Below are positions 32,701 through 43,018 of a DNA stretch of 64,000 bases, in pieces. The notes under the pieces are model-generated. The model was not told the origin of the DNA. It searched no databases and saw only the letters and a list, made by a program, of their open reading frames with translations. Where the stretch lies: contig OX463810.1 of assembly GCA_949825045.1 (NCBI GenBank), positions 37,520,201 to 37,584,200 on the forward strand, in the 5' to 3' direction. Each line of letters begins with the position of its first letter. Position 1 is the first letter of the stretch. A program made the translations under genes and the position numbers. The DNA is from Argyresthia goedartella. Its lineage: Eukaryota; Arthropoda; Insecta; Lepidoptera; Argyresthiidae.

Positions 32701-33860
32701 TCAAGCCCTAAAATATTGAATTGTTTCTATCAGAACAAACTAATGTTGTTATTGTTCTGAAAAGGTAATCCAGTGTACACATATTTGTTGTTGTTGTTTT
32801 TTTGAGATAGCATATTCTGAGATTCTTGAGCCGGTACAAAAATATGGACGTCACAATCTTAGATTATAGAGTAAATATCTCAGGTCACAATGTTATTTAT
32901 TTTGCATACACCAAGAGAGGTTTCCTTCAGTTATTCAGAAGTCCAACTCTCATAGTTATTAGTGCTAACATTCAAACCAAAACACTTGATATGACAGTCA
33001 AGTATCAAGCGGCAGAGAGGTTGTTGGGAGCTTTCACTCCCGCACCCAGATTTAATTGAGGTTAAGAAAGATTGAAGAAACTAGCTTATAATGGGTGTAA
33101 TTAATATTATAGATAGCTGAAAGCCCCATCATGATAATAATTTCTCATAATAAATGTGAATATACTACACTGTATTCTGAATAATATGAAAATATGGCAA
33201 TAATTTTACATAAAGTTGTTGGGTATCATTGGTAGAGTGAACCTGCCAGAATAAAATGATCTTGTAGGATAAAATACATAAGCCAAAAGATAAAACTTAC
33301 CATCATGACAAAGGTCTTGAAGTTCGACTTTGACCTCCACATCGTGAATTTCAAGCAGCAGATTTGGATAATCATATGCTCCATTTTCTGGTTCTGGATC
33401 AAGCTTGACAGAGCATGCAAGCTTTGTCAATGTCTTATTAGACTCAATGCAAGTGTGTTTGAATGTTGAGAAGTTTGTCAGTAAGTTGTAGCAAGCGTCA
33501 CACAGAGAAGTGGGTAAGCCATCGTCTAGGAGTACCTGAAGTAAACAAAGTGGTTAATTTATGGGGAATTCTGCATACCTCAAGAAAGCAAGAGCACATT
33601 ATTCGAAAATTAGAAGAAAAAATAAACGTTTCTGCAGTCCTATTTCTGTATGGCTATATTTTGAAGTGGAAACTCACTTGATGTTCCGTTATAGTTTGAG
33701 ATTTCTACGTGATAGGGATAAGTTGTTATTTACGCGATATACTTACTTCAATAGAAGTGCAGTAAGAATATAGATCTCGAGGAACGTTATTGAGTAAATA
33801 ATAAGTAAACTTGTCTTTAGTAGCCAGACAAGCACGACACATTTTGCTGTTGATTTCCAT
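26715..33860 (-). CDS. ZAD-C2H2 zinc-finger protein, seven exons
   Basis: Exons in transcript order: 33860-33747, 33535-33301, 32348-32288, 32190-32031, 30665-30432, 30173-29794, 26823-26715. The total of 1293 bases closes in phase to a 430-residue protein. Residues about 7-75 form the ZAD (MCRACLATKDKF with LCDACYNLL). The intron within the ZAD falls directly after YCTSIE, the same place as after YCTSVE in the gene at 13196. Nine C2H2 fingers follow; the first reads CEHCNKKFVDPDRFEGHKLMH, the third has Ile in place of the usual aromatic (CQLCGKISKSS), the last is CQLCTQAFTQRGTLKRHMRVH. All donors and acceptors are GT/AG; the fifth donor (GTTGGG) is weak. It probably acts as a sequence-specific nuclear factor; the target is unknown. 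Intron 6, about 2.97 kb, is full of repeats. The ATG at 33860 starts MEINSK. Confidence 0.9.
26968..27180 (+). mobile_element. tRNA-derived SINE in an intron
   Basis: A B box GGGTTCGAATCCC at about 27010, a body with GGTGATGTAAAACATCGTGTG, and an end reading GGGTTAGCCCCATGTCATGC. The body recurs at about 55585-55670. The A box is weak. Degenerate. Confidence 0.55.
27771..28290 (+). repeat. Abundant lepidopteran dispersed repeat
   Basis: Starts GGTCAAGTGCGAGTCGGACT, then AAGGGTTCCGTAC, a (GACA)n run at about 27895-27916, and ends with GTGATCCTATAAGGGTT and TACGGATCCCTAA. I recognise this as a very common lepidopteran family whose class I cannot settle. Shorter copies lie at 4058-4115 and 43376-43580. 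Confidence 0.7.
28303..28468 (+). mobile_element. 5'-truncated LINE 3' end, copy 2
   Basis: Nearly identical to 17131-17277, with the same GTTTTGAGTTTTTGAG-type tail. Confidence 0.6.
28469..29793. other. Intronic stretch, no feature seen
   Basis: Part of the last intron of the minus-strand ZAD gene. It is AT-rich with short open frames, and I recognise no repeat or exon. Confidence 0.35.
30666..32030. other. Intron 4 of the minus-strand ZAD gene
   Basis: No repeat or nested gene recognised. Confidence 0.35.
32403..32605 (+). mobile_element. tRNA-derived SINE in intron 2 of the ZAD gene
   Basis: A tRNA-like head with TGGTGTTGCGGTCGAGGCGG and B box GGGTTTGAACCC, a body with AGTGTGGGGCCTGAAGCAAT, and a tandem TGTTA tail. 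It is the same family as 862-1047, inserted antisense to the gene. The rest of intron 2 (to 33300) holds a 71-codon open frame at 32844-33059 that I do not recognise. Confidence 0.75.
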
Positions 33861-35202
33861 TGGTAAGGAATGACTGTTGCAACCAAACAAAGCGAAGAGT
33901 AGCTGTTGAGCTGGACTCCTTTGGTGAGGAGTGAAGTGAAGTAAGGCGGCCTCGTTAAGAGAAGACCAAAGCGTTTCGTTTGTCTGAGAAGACGAAGGAA
34001 AACAAAACAAACAAAACATTGATCAGGTCGCGATCCGTTTCGCGCTGAAAGCCTCAAACAAATACACTAAAAATAATCATTGGTTCCAAGTGGCAATAAA
34101 AGTCACAAGAACTGTGCTGATGAGTAAAACTTAGTAGTGCCCGTCACATAGTTTAAAATAATATGAGTTGTAATGTTAGCACATTGGAATATCGAGGGTC
34201 GCGTGAGGGAGCTCCAAGTCACTACATATATACCACTACCAAGCCAATAATATTGGTAAGCACATAAAGTTCATTTCGGACCATACTATAAAGATGTTTG
34301 CCCTTTCTGTCAATTTGACGGCTAAATATGTGCATGAATCCAGCAGGACTGTCCAGTAGTCACTCACTGTGTGGGGCTGAACCAATTTTAAATAGGATGA
34401 ACACACTTTTTTTTATTTGGTATAGGAGGGGTGACGCCCTGCCCACCTACCCCACACCGGCGAAGAACCAGTCACCTTTGTCATAATCCGCATCGACCCC
34501 GTTCCTTTATCGATTTCGATATTGATTCTATACTTGCACTGATGCGTTGAAATATCATCAGTTGCCTCTTAATCATCTATGAAAAGGAAAAACCAATGGT
34601 CCATTCTCAAGCACGAACCAAACCAGCCAAAAAGTGGACAATTGTGACATGAATAGGTGGAAATTTTTATCATAGAAGTCGGAAAATCCAGTGACGAGGA
34701 TTCCTTAAGTGTTTCTAACGATGAGAGCATAATAATAAAATATTAGTTTAAAAAAAACTATATACAACCTTTATTTTATCGTATACCTTTTTGGTAACTA
34801 TCGACATCACTAAAATAGTGCTATCACTAAGACACGAAATGACGCGATTTAAAATCGAAAAGTAGACGAGATTGAGGGTGAAAATAAAATCGAGATAACA
34901 ATTTCCGCTAGGTCACTACCAGGGTGAAGAGGCCAGTCGAAGACAGTAATGATTTTAAGCAGAATAGTTTAAAATAAAGCTGTCAAAAAACGTAAAATAG
35001 TCACAAAGAAAATTAATAAAACGATAAATTAATTATATATTAGCTAGAGCCATCTCGTATTTCCTTTATTAACTTCTCTCACGTGCACGCGTTTTTTTCA
35101 CATTAATACTTAAGTAGGTAATGAAATTTTGTTAATAGCATGATCAACTCACCAAACAATTAGAGATTATTTACAAGCTAACATCAATGTAAGAAAGTAG
35201 GT
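33861..35202. other. Region between the ZAD and Myb/SANT genes
   Basis: The ZAD promoter should lie just above 33860. A minus-strand polyadenylation signal for the Myb/SANT gene may be TTTATT (plus strand) at about 35065. No gene or clear repeat is seen. Confidence 0.35.
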
Positions 35203-37892
35203 CTAAGGTTTTTCTAGAGGGTCAGTTCCAGTTTCACCAATTTCTGTTAAAACCTGCAATCTTTTTTTCCGTAGTATAGATAAGATTAATTCTTGAGTTT
35301 CCAAAGCGTCTGATATCGGTAATATACGAAGCTGTTGTGCGATATTACGTGCAAAAGTATCAAATTCATCATTCATGATGCCTTGATTTTCAAATATTTT
35401 GGATTCTTGGAATTGTGAATTATTGACATCTTGGTAAGTGTTTATTACTGGTGAATCCCTACCACGGCCTTTCGATTGTCTTTTTCTTGTGTGAAAGTCG
35501 GTATCGGTTCTTGTTGAATCTTCTAAACTCTCATCGACCGGAAAATCTACATTATCGCATTCTTTTATCTGAAACACATTCACAATTTTCAAATAATATT
35601 TGATAATTTTATGAGATAAAAAGTGGTTTTTATTTGAGTCATTAACTACCTGAAAATTTGGAGACCCATTTTTAGAGTCATTCTTAAGGATTTCTTGAAG
35701 CATCCTCAATCCGATTTCACTAAACTCATCTGCATTGCACAACAAAGAGCCTGTGCCGTCGCTTTTTTGTTTCCACACAACACGCTTTCGCTTCAACTTG
35801 GCTTTTAAGTCACACAGGTACTGAAATTTAAATCGGGCATTGGAATATCGGGCTTATGATTTTCACAACAATCCAAAATGCGACAAAAATTAAGAATAAT
35901 GGTAAAGGTAATTCTATTCAAAAATCATATTTTCTACAGGTTGGCCCAAAAGTCGTGGATCTAACGAAACAAACAGGTAGAGGAAGTCATTTCCAACAAA
36001 AAATCTCTCTACAGCATGACCATATCTCAATTTCCCTAAAAGGTATAAATATTTTTGTGTTTTTCATAAACTTCCGAGTTATTTTACAATAAAATTAATT
36101 TAACGAAAAACTGAGAAAAAATATATGCTAAAACTGCTAATACTAGATAATGTACCATTACTACAAAATATAATTTTTGGCTCTGGGTATCAAATTTCAA
36201 GAGCAATGATTTATTTTCTATAAATTTTGAAGCGTTACCAAATTTTATTTCTCTCTTTAGAAACACTGTGGAAAAAAATTACCACGGAAAAGTGACCCTG
36301 TACTAAAAAAACTTGCTGATTTAATACAGATTCAAATGAGGTATAAGAAATAACGGGTTCGTTTTATAATTCTGGTTTAATGATCGTTCTTACACATAAA
36401 GGTGCAAATTTTAGTAGATTTTTTAGTGACCCGCTTTCTGCCTGTAACTAAACACGTCATAGAAAAATGACTGGTAAAGCCTCCTAAAGACCAGTCATTA
36501 TCCTCCAAGGACATCATTCTGAACAACTTTTACTATAGAACCGACTTGTACATATCGTTTCAAAAATAAAGTTGCTCTGATCAAGTCGGTTCCAGTGTGA
36601 AAGTTGTTCAGAAAGATCAGAAAGAAAGAAAGAACCCCTTTCTATTACACCCTGTATTTTTGGCCTGTTATAATTTCCGACTTTTGGGGAAAACACAGAC
36701 GAGTTGGTCAGTATTAATCAGGATATAAATAAAACAAACAAAAATGTACATGCCGCGTACATCGAGTGAGTTATACACCCGGTCAGCAGGTCCACAGAGC
36801 AGGCAGACCTGTGGTACGATTTGAGAATGAAGAGCAAGCACTGAGAGAAATACGATTGGACTCAAGTGTAAGTCAACGCCAAATAGTCCGAAATCTTTTA
36901 TTTACAAAGAAATAGTGTACAAAGGAGAAAACAACACTGTACAAGTATTACGTCAAAAGATCGAGTTTGCCAAAAAACAGATGATGAACAACAGGGGCGC
37001 ATTCCGCAGGTTAACAAGGAATTTCATTAGGCGGTGCAGATTGTGCATTATGTAATTCGAAAATTTATTGTAATAAGTTTATTAGTAGTATTTTATATTA
37101 ATTACTACCCCAAAATCTTTCCCTTTTTATTAATTTCTTGATGATATTTGAAATAACTATTAAAAACATGGAAATTTTCCATTTCAAATTTGCACCTTGA
37201 TACGTAAAAACGATCATAAAACCAGAATTATTAAACAAACAGTGAACAGATCACTGAATGTGTTCACTGTTTGTTTAATAATTCTGGTTTTAATCTGTAT
37301 AAAATCAGCAAGTTTTTTTTGTACCGGGTCATTTTTTCGTAGTACATTTTTTATTCACAGTGTGTTTCTAAGCAAAGAAATAAATTTTGGTAACGCTTCA
37401 AAAGTTATGGAAAAGAAATCATTGCTCTTAAAATTTTATACCCAGATCCAAAAATTATATTTTATAGTAATGGTATATTATCTAAGATTAGTACAGCATA
37501 TTTTTTAATTGTTTTTGTTAATTTTTGGTTAAATTAATTTTATTGTAAAATAAGTCGGAATTTCATGAAAAAACACAAAAATATTTGTAGCTTTTAGGGA
37601 AGTTGAGATATAGTCATGCTGTAAAAATATTTTTTTGTTGGAAATAACTTCCTCTACTTCCCTGTTTCTTTTGATGCACGACTTTTTGGGCCACCCTATA
37701 TACCTTAGCCCATGATTTATGATCCCTTGAAGGTCCTAGGCTGTTAAGCTGAGGGGTAATCTTCTTCCATTTCATCTGTACAGCTTCAACACAGTCTGGC
37801 TTTTTCTTATAACCCCGAATCACTTCTGGATTTTCTTCGAAAAATTCGCATAACAAGTATTGCTGTTCCGATGTAACCCTACGTTGTGTCAT
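35203..37892 (-). CDS. Myb/SANT-like DNA-binding domain protein, three exons
   Basis: Exons in transcript order: 37892-37704, 35820-35650, 35568-35203; 726 bases close in phase to 241 residues. Residues about 6-76 form a Myb/SANT-like helix-turn-helix of the type in insect zeste/apontic-like regulators: EQQYLLCEFFEENPEVIRGY, MKWKKITPQLNSL, then SWAKYLCDLKAKLKRK. That last motif is created only by splicing exon 1 to exon 2, which supports the model. A basic patch (RKRQSKGRGR) and a C-terminal helix (ALETQELILSILRKKRLQVL) follow. Intron 2 is 81 bases, a multiple of three and free of stops, so retention would add 27 residues. The ATG at 37892 is the first in frame. Proteins of this kind also arise from Harbinger transposons, so domestication is possible. 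Targets are unknown. Confidence 0.8.
35937..37701. mobile_element. Mariner-like element with about 420-bp inverted arms
   Basis: Left end CAGGTTGGCCCAAAAGTCGT (after TA at about 35936) and right end, on the other strand, TAGGGTGGCCCAAAAAGTCG. The arms (about 35937-36360 and 37275-37698) stay similar for some 420 bases, including GTAGAGGAAGT, TTTCCAACAAAAAAT and ATGACCATATCTCAA. TA flanks and the end sequence point to the Tc1/mariner group. The centre holds a second MITE-like piece (about 36525-36660) and transposase scraps (ENEEQALREIRLDSSVSQRQ near 36830, then NFIRRCRLCI near 37020) without the catalytic core. The element fills intron 1 of the Myb/SANT gene. Confidence 0.7.
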
Positions 37893-38297
37893 GTTTCTGT
37901 AAAATTAAAGAAGAACAAAGTTAAAACTAGAACGTACTCAATATTACACATAGGCAGGTAGGGACCTACTGTAGACATGTAAATTAACATACATAAACAA
38001 TCAAACGTATAACCCTCAGTTTAGATACCTATTTATAATATTTAATAATACTTTAAGACCTAAAAACATAACGGGCCCCTCTTAGTCATGTTTTTATTTT
38101 ATTCAGTGTTGATTTTCAACACAAAATAGTTACGAATTTAAAGTAAAGAACGTGAAACACAAATATGTACCATTATTTTACATCTACATTTTTTTCAAAA
38201 CACAACCTAGCATGACACTTCTATGTAACCGATAGAGCTATGCGTCAGACACCCTTTCCTTTTCTAAGCTCAACACATCACATCATCGGAACTATAG
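37893..38297. other. Upstream region of the Myb/SANT gene
   Basis: Probable promoter of the minus-strand gene. No clear motif is seen. Confidence 0.3.
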
Positions 38298-38305
38298 GTC
38301 CGTCT

Positions 38306-38917
38306 CAGTGTCTCCAACAACACCGTAATAACGGTAGACATACCGTAATTTTGCTGGATTTACCACCTACCACGCAATGGTCATTACGGGGTCAAAATCT
38401 ACCGTAATTCTGGTTTTTATTAAAATGCATTGTATTTTAGTGCATTTTGAGGAAACAGTGCGGACAACATTCGATTTTAGTACAATTTGTGGAGAAAGTT
38501 CTGGCAACACATTTTTATATAGCAACATGCAGGGGGAATCCCTTGGATCTATCTTTGAGCCGGTTGATACTACTTCATACTACTCAACCAATTAGAGTTG
38601 GTTTCTATTGCCTAGTCACCAAAAAGCAATGAGTGACTTTCCTATTCGTTCGTATACCTCGTTTACTTGCGTGGACTTCTCACCGCCGTGTGGAATGATC
38701 AATATGATGACCGCATCGATATACCAAAAAATAATAAATGTTACTGAGCAATGCTCAGTGAGCATGCATTTGTCTTAAATTTGATTGAAACAAACAAAAT
38801 AACAAAAAATAATATTTACCATAATTTCTACCATATTTTAACATATAGTTTCCGTAGAACTACCGTATTTACCAACCGGCAACACCGTATTTTTGACCAA
38901 GTGAGTTGGAGACACTG
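38306..38917. mobile_element. hAT-type MITE with 8-bp target duplication
   Basis: The ends are CAGTGTCTCCAAC (38306-38318) and its exact complement GTTGGAGACACTG (38905-38917). Both sides carry the same 8-bp word GTCCGTCT (38298-38305 and 38918-38925). Subterminal ACCGTAATA/TACCGTA words repeat near both ends. The 8-bp duplication and CAGTG ends point to the hAT superfamily. The interior of about 586 bases has no transposase. Confidence 0.85.
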
Positions 38918-38925
38918 GTCCGTCT

Positions 38926-39811
38926 TCGCGTCTAACTGTCTGTTTGATTTGAACCCACGATTTTAGGAAATAACCTAAAGTATTTCAAATTTGTATTATA
39001 CTCGTGGACTATTCGACATGATATTCGTGGTAATGAATTAAAATTAATGCATGTTATTGTTATATGTATTGATAATTTGTTACATGGTCCTGCTGACATG
39101 ACGCACACTGACGTAAATGCAAGACAGCCAAACAAACATCAAACCTTAGCCTAAGATGGTTTTGTAGGCGGTTCTGCTAAGAGGTCGGACAAATTATTAT
39201 TTGTCCGTGTGTAACATTAACTTAAAATAAAGTACGTACCCAGGAGACACAGGTCTTCTTAATATCGCAATCAGGGTTGCGTGGTGTAGCCAAGTCGTAG
39301 TAAAATGTACTGTGGGTGCGGGTGAATAACAAGCACAGCAAGCAATTCTGCCATTTTGAGTTTTTGACAGTTGGTTATATAGGTCGATGACACTTTCGGC
39401 TGCATTCAGAGTAAATTTCTTAAACTCGTCCAGTTTTCTCTTTTCATTCAGTCGACTGAACGATTTGTTTTCAAAGCGAGCCACGCCACGACCACGACGA
39501 GATGGTTGCTAGCCGCCAATGGAGGCTGGGTCAGGCCACGAGCTCATTTTTTGAGTTGTGAGTCGCGGAATTTCGGTCGCGAAATTTCGGCTACATTCGT
39601 TTTCATACAAAACTCCTGTTTCGTTCACACGGGCGGGCGGGCGTCGCAAAATTAGTTGTCTGCCGACTCACGCGCACAATCCAGCGAGAGGGGAGCGAGG
39701 GGAGGGAATCGAATCGACAGCAGTGTTAAGTTTAGGCTTTTGTATCGATTTAGAGACAGTATAGACAGATAGATAGACTATAGCTATCGCAACAATTGAT
39801 ACCTAACTGGT
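38926..39811. other. Unassigned stretch
   Basis: A small hairpin GGACAAATTATTATTTGTCC is at about 39186-39205. A minus-strand open frame at 39197-39484 (FSRLNEKRKLDEFKKFTLN) starts only from GTG. It could be the tail of a transposon-encoded Myb-like protein, but the evidence is thin. Confidence 0.3.
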
Positions 39812-40087
39812 TTAGTAACAAAATGTTTTAAGAGATGTAATAATTCTTGAAAAACATAATGGCATATGGAAGTAGTTTTGAAATATATCGGGATTTGCAC
39901 ATAATCGTTTATACAAGACATGAAAGTGACCGCGCATCAGTCTTCGACTATTGAGTGGCTTCACCCAGCATTTTCTTCTTTTATCATCTTCTATGTCTTC
40001 TAAATATGCTTCGTAAATAAACACGTTTTTTTTAATTGGGAGTATACGTGCAATGGGTTGCACGACACAAGCACCCTGTGCAAACAT
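39812..40087 (-). pseudogene. PIF/Harbinger-like transposase N-terminal fragment
   Basis: RRKCWVKPLNSRRLMRGHFH followed by LCANPDIFQNYFHMPLCFSR matches the start of HARBI1/PIF-type transposases (WVRPIHRQR, then a segment like FRNYFRMSPTQF). The frame stops after about 90 residues and the DDE core is absent. Repeated words in the flank (GTGTAGACGCTTGT near 40249 and 40350) may belong to its terminal region. Confidence 0.55.
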
Positions 40088-40504
40088 TGAATAGCAACTG
40101 AACCTGGCTTAACCCTTATACTTACCCGTGTGGACGGAAATACCAACCGCGGGCTCCACAAGAGTCCCACCAAAGTGACCCCTGTGGAAGACGTGCCACA
40201 CTGTAACCATCAGGGCTTCCACAAGCGTTTCCACATGGGGTTTAAAACTGTGTAGACGCTTGTTTGCAGTCAAAATTCGTTGACGTTTCCAAAACCTTTG
40301 TGGATGGGCGTGCGTTGCCAAACGCGTGTGGAGGCCGGCGTTTTCCACAGTGTAGACGCTTGTTCCACATGGTGGTCAGTTGCACAGCGGCGGCAGCCTG
40401 TGCGCGCGCATGTGTTGTTAAATTCCAACGTGTCAAATCATTAAAATAGCGACGCGAGAGGGAAAAGAAGCTATAATCGAGTTTATCGAGTTACCTATAT
40501 TAAG

Positions 40505-42215
40505 ACATGCCGGGGGTCTGTACCCTAGGAGACGCGTCCCCAGGTGGCGGATAGGGGATCGCCCGCTGCACCTCGGGCAAGCCGCTTGGACTTACTCCAA
40601 GGTCTGGGTTGTCCGAGGAGCTGGAGGGAGGGGACATCTCCCGCGGACCACTCAGATCACCTCAGTCGGGCCGCTTGGACTTACTCCAAGGTGGGGCCGG
40701 CTGAGGACAGCGTCGGTGGGCAGGACGGCTCGTAGGGGATGGCGGCGGATGAATACTTACAGTATCAAAGGCGGCTCCAACAGCCTCGTCAGCGGGGGTT
40801 ACTGTACTATGAATGTTGATGTACCCCAGGAGGGTACGGGCTGTGAAGCCGAAGAATCCCTCCTCGGGCTTGTCCCGGGCAGCCCTTCGTTCTCTGGGAT
40901 GGGCAACGGTTTACTTTGTTCTGACAATGGTCAAGGCGGCGACAGGGTTCGCCACTCGTCACGCCGAACCTCCCGGAAGGGCGCAAAGCGGACTTTGGAC
41001 ACCCGCTTTGATACGTGGAATTGCGGTGTGTGGAGGGATGGATGAAAAGATTGATGAAGTGTGTGATATGATAGATAAAAAGAGAGTAGTTGTGTGTTGT
41101 GTGAATGACACTAAAAGGAAAGGGTCAGGAACAACTACCCATGGCCCTTTCTACAGCCTACTGGTATGGGGTTACAGAGGCCGAGGTAGGATATAAGTGG
41201 GTAGGGATTGTCCTCTTCTAATATATGGCACAATGTGTTAGTAAGTATGAATGTGTAGACCCAAGAATCCTCTGGGTCAGACTCAGGGTGGGGCTTATAC
41301 GACTATTTGTTGTAGGCGTGTACGCCCCAGATATGGGTCTGACGCAGAGGGTTCGAGAGGAGTATTGGGAAAATGTGCGTGAGGTATTAATGTAGTGCGA
41401 TGCAAATGAGTGGATCATAATGCTAAGGGATTTAAATGCATGGATAGGAGTGAAGCGAGATGGTTATGATCAAGTGCTGGGTAAGTTTGGTGACGAAAGG
41501 GTGAACGGCTTAGGTTTTCTCGAAGTGTGTCTGGAAAAGAATCTTTGTGTGACGAACACTTTATTTTGTCACAAAAAGATTTATATTGGCAGAGACAGCA
41601 AGTAAGGAGTATGATTAATTTTATAATTGTTTATGAGAGAGAAGAGAGAAACAACGTTGTCGACACGAGAGTATGGCGGGGCGCTAACCTAGGATCGGAT
41701 CATTTTCTGGTGATAAGCCAGATAAATGGTCTGTTCAAACGATGGCGACATCACCCTCAAATGTCGACAATAGAGTTGGAACGTATAAAAGTAGAGAAAT
41801 TACGAGAAGAGTGTGTGAATGTAGAATATAAGAAGAGACTGGCTGAACACTTTGAGAAGATGAATTTGAAAGGAGAGTGTGACCTTAACATGGAACAGTT
41901 TTGGTTAATAATACAAATGGAGTGATAAGAGTCTGCAAGAGAAGTATGTGGTGTGACCAAAAGGAAGAAGTGAAAAAGACCAGAACAAGCTGTCTGGTGG
42001 AATAATGAAGTAAGAAAATTGGTGGATGATAAGAAAAAGGCATGGTTGGACTTGTTAGCTACAAAAACTATCATGAGAGTAAATGGTGATAGAATAAATG
42101 AAGAAGATGTGGATAGAGCGATTTAGAAGTACTGGTGAAAAGACTGGTGAAAGAATGTGCGACAACAAAGAAAGAACAGATAAAAGAGTATACACCATGC
42201 TTAAGTATTTCTACC
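40505..42215 (+). pseudogene. LINE 5' part: 5' UTR and endonuclease, 3'-truncated
   Basis: A GC-rich 5' leader (GACGCGTCCCCAGGTGGCGG at about 40530) is followed by broken frames of an APE-type endonuclease: DTRFDTWNCGVW near 41010, KIDEVCDMIDKKRVVVCCVN (41049-41108, normally ending in VNET), FVVGVYAPDMGL near 41310, LRDLNAWIGVKRDGY (41423-41467) and GSDHFLVISQI (41695-41727). At least four frame changes are visible. The reverse transcriptase is missing, so this copy lacks its 3' half, the opposite of the usual LINE truncation. Confidence 0.7.
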
Positions 42216-42694
42216 ATGTGAATAACATATTTTTTTCCATTCATTGAGACTTTTCCATGGAATTACTCATATATAAAAAAGTAATGTATTTTTTTTATCC
42301 GCCGAATGCCTGATATTTTAACATCCTTCTACAATGCATCAATACAAAAGCTTTAAAAGCTTCTCTGAGTGACAACGTCACAAAGAACTTCTTAGATAGG
42401 TATATTATATATAATTGTCTATTAGTGGAATCTGAAATTGAAACACTTGACTAGAAAATATAAAATAGCTTCTTTTATTTACATATCTATAGGTAACTAC
42501 AATGAAATCTCCTGTTTACAATCTCAGATAATCAAATTGCAGTTTTCCTCTAGGTGTCGCTGTATTGATATACCACAGCATGTGTAAGAATTGATTACTA
42601 TAAATAAACTATGCCGATTGGGAACAGATTTAGAAGAAACCATAAAAACCTAATAATGTACCTCAAGCACAGCTCATCCCCACTCATGAATGAA
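42216..42694. other. Intergenic, no feature seen
   Basis: AT-rich sequence with no gene or clear repeat. Confidence 0.35.
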
Positions 42695-43018
42695 AGATAT
42701 GTGTTGTCCATACAACACGAACGAACGAACAGTATCTGAACGATATGTGTTGTCCATACAACACGAACGAACGAACAGTATCTGAACGATATGTGTTGTC
42801 CATACAACACGAACGAACGAACAGTATCTGAACGATATGTGTTGTCCATACAACACGAACGAACGAACAGTATCTGAACGATATGTGTTGTCCATACAAC
42901 ACGAACGAACGAACAGTATCTGAACGATATGTTTTGTCCATACAACACGAACGAACGAACAGTATCTGAACGATATGTGTTGTCCATACAACACGAACGA
43001 ACGAACAGTATCTGAACG
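42695..43018. repeat. Tandem satellite, seven units of 46 bp
   Basis: The unit holds a palindrome TGTTGTCCATACAACA followed by CGAACGAACGAACAGTATCT. Starts of GTGTTGTCC fall at 42701, 42747, 42793, 42839, 42885, 42931 (with GTTTTG) and 42977. The copies are nearly identical. Because 46 is not a multiple of three and the unit has no stop on the minus strand, three overlapping frames stay open. These are artefacts of the repeat. Confidence 0.95.

Noticed and set aside
32844..33059. 71-residue plus-strand gene inside the ZAD intron
   Set aside because: No family is recognised, the longer start is TTG, and one short frame in an intron is not enough.
39197..39484. Minus-strand 95-residue protein
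   Set aside because: It starts from GTG, has no recognised domain, and sits among transposon remains.
42598..42994. Three overlapping minus-strand proteins
   Set aside because: They are the same 46-bp satellite read in three frames; there is no coding evidence.
42695..43018. CRISPR-like array
   Set aside because: The unit is a contiguous tandem satellite with no unique spacers, in animal DNA. The same applies to 15731-15925 and 47521-48354.
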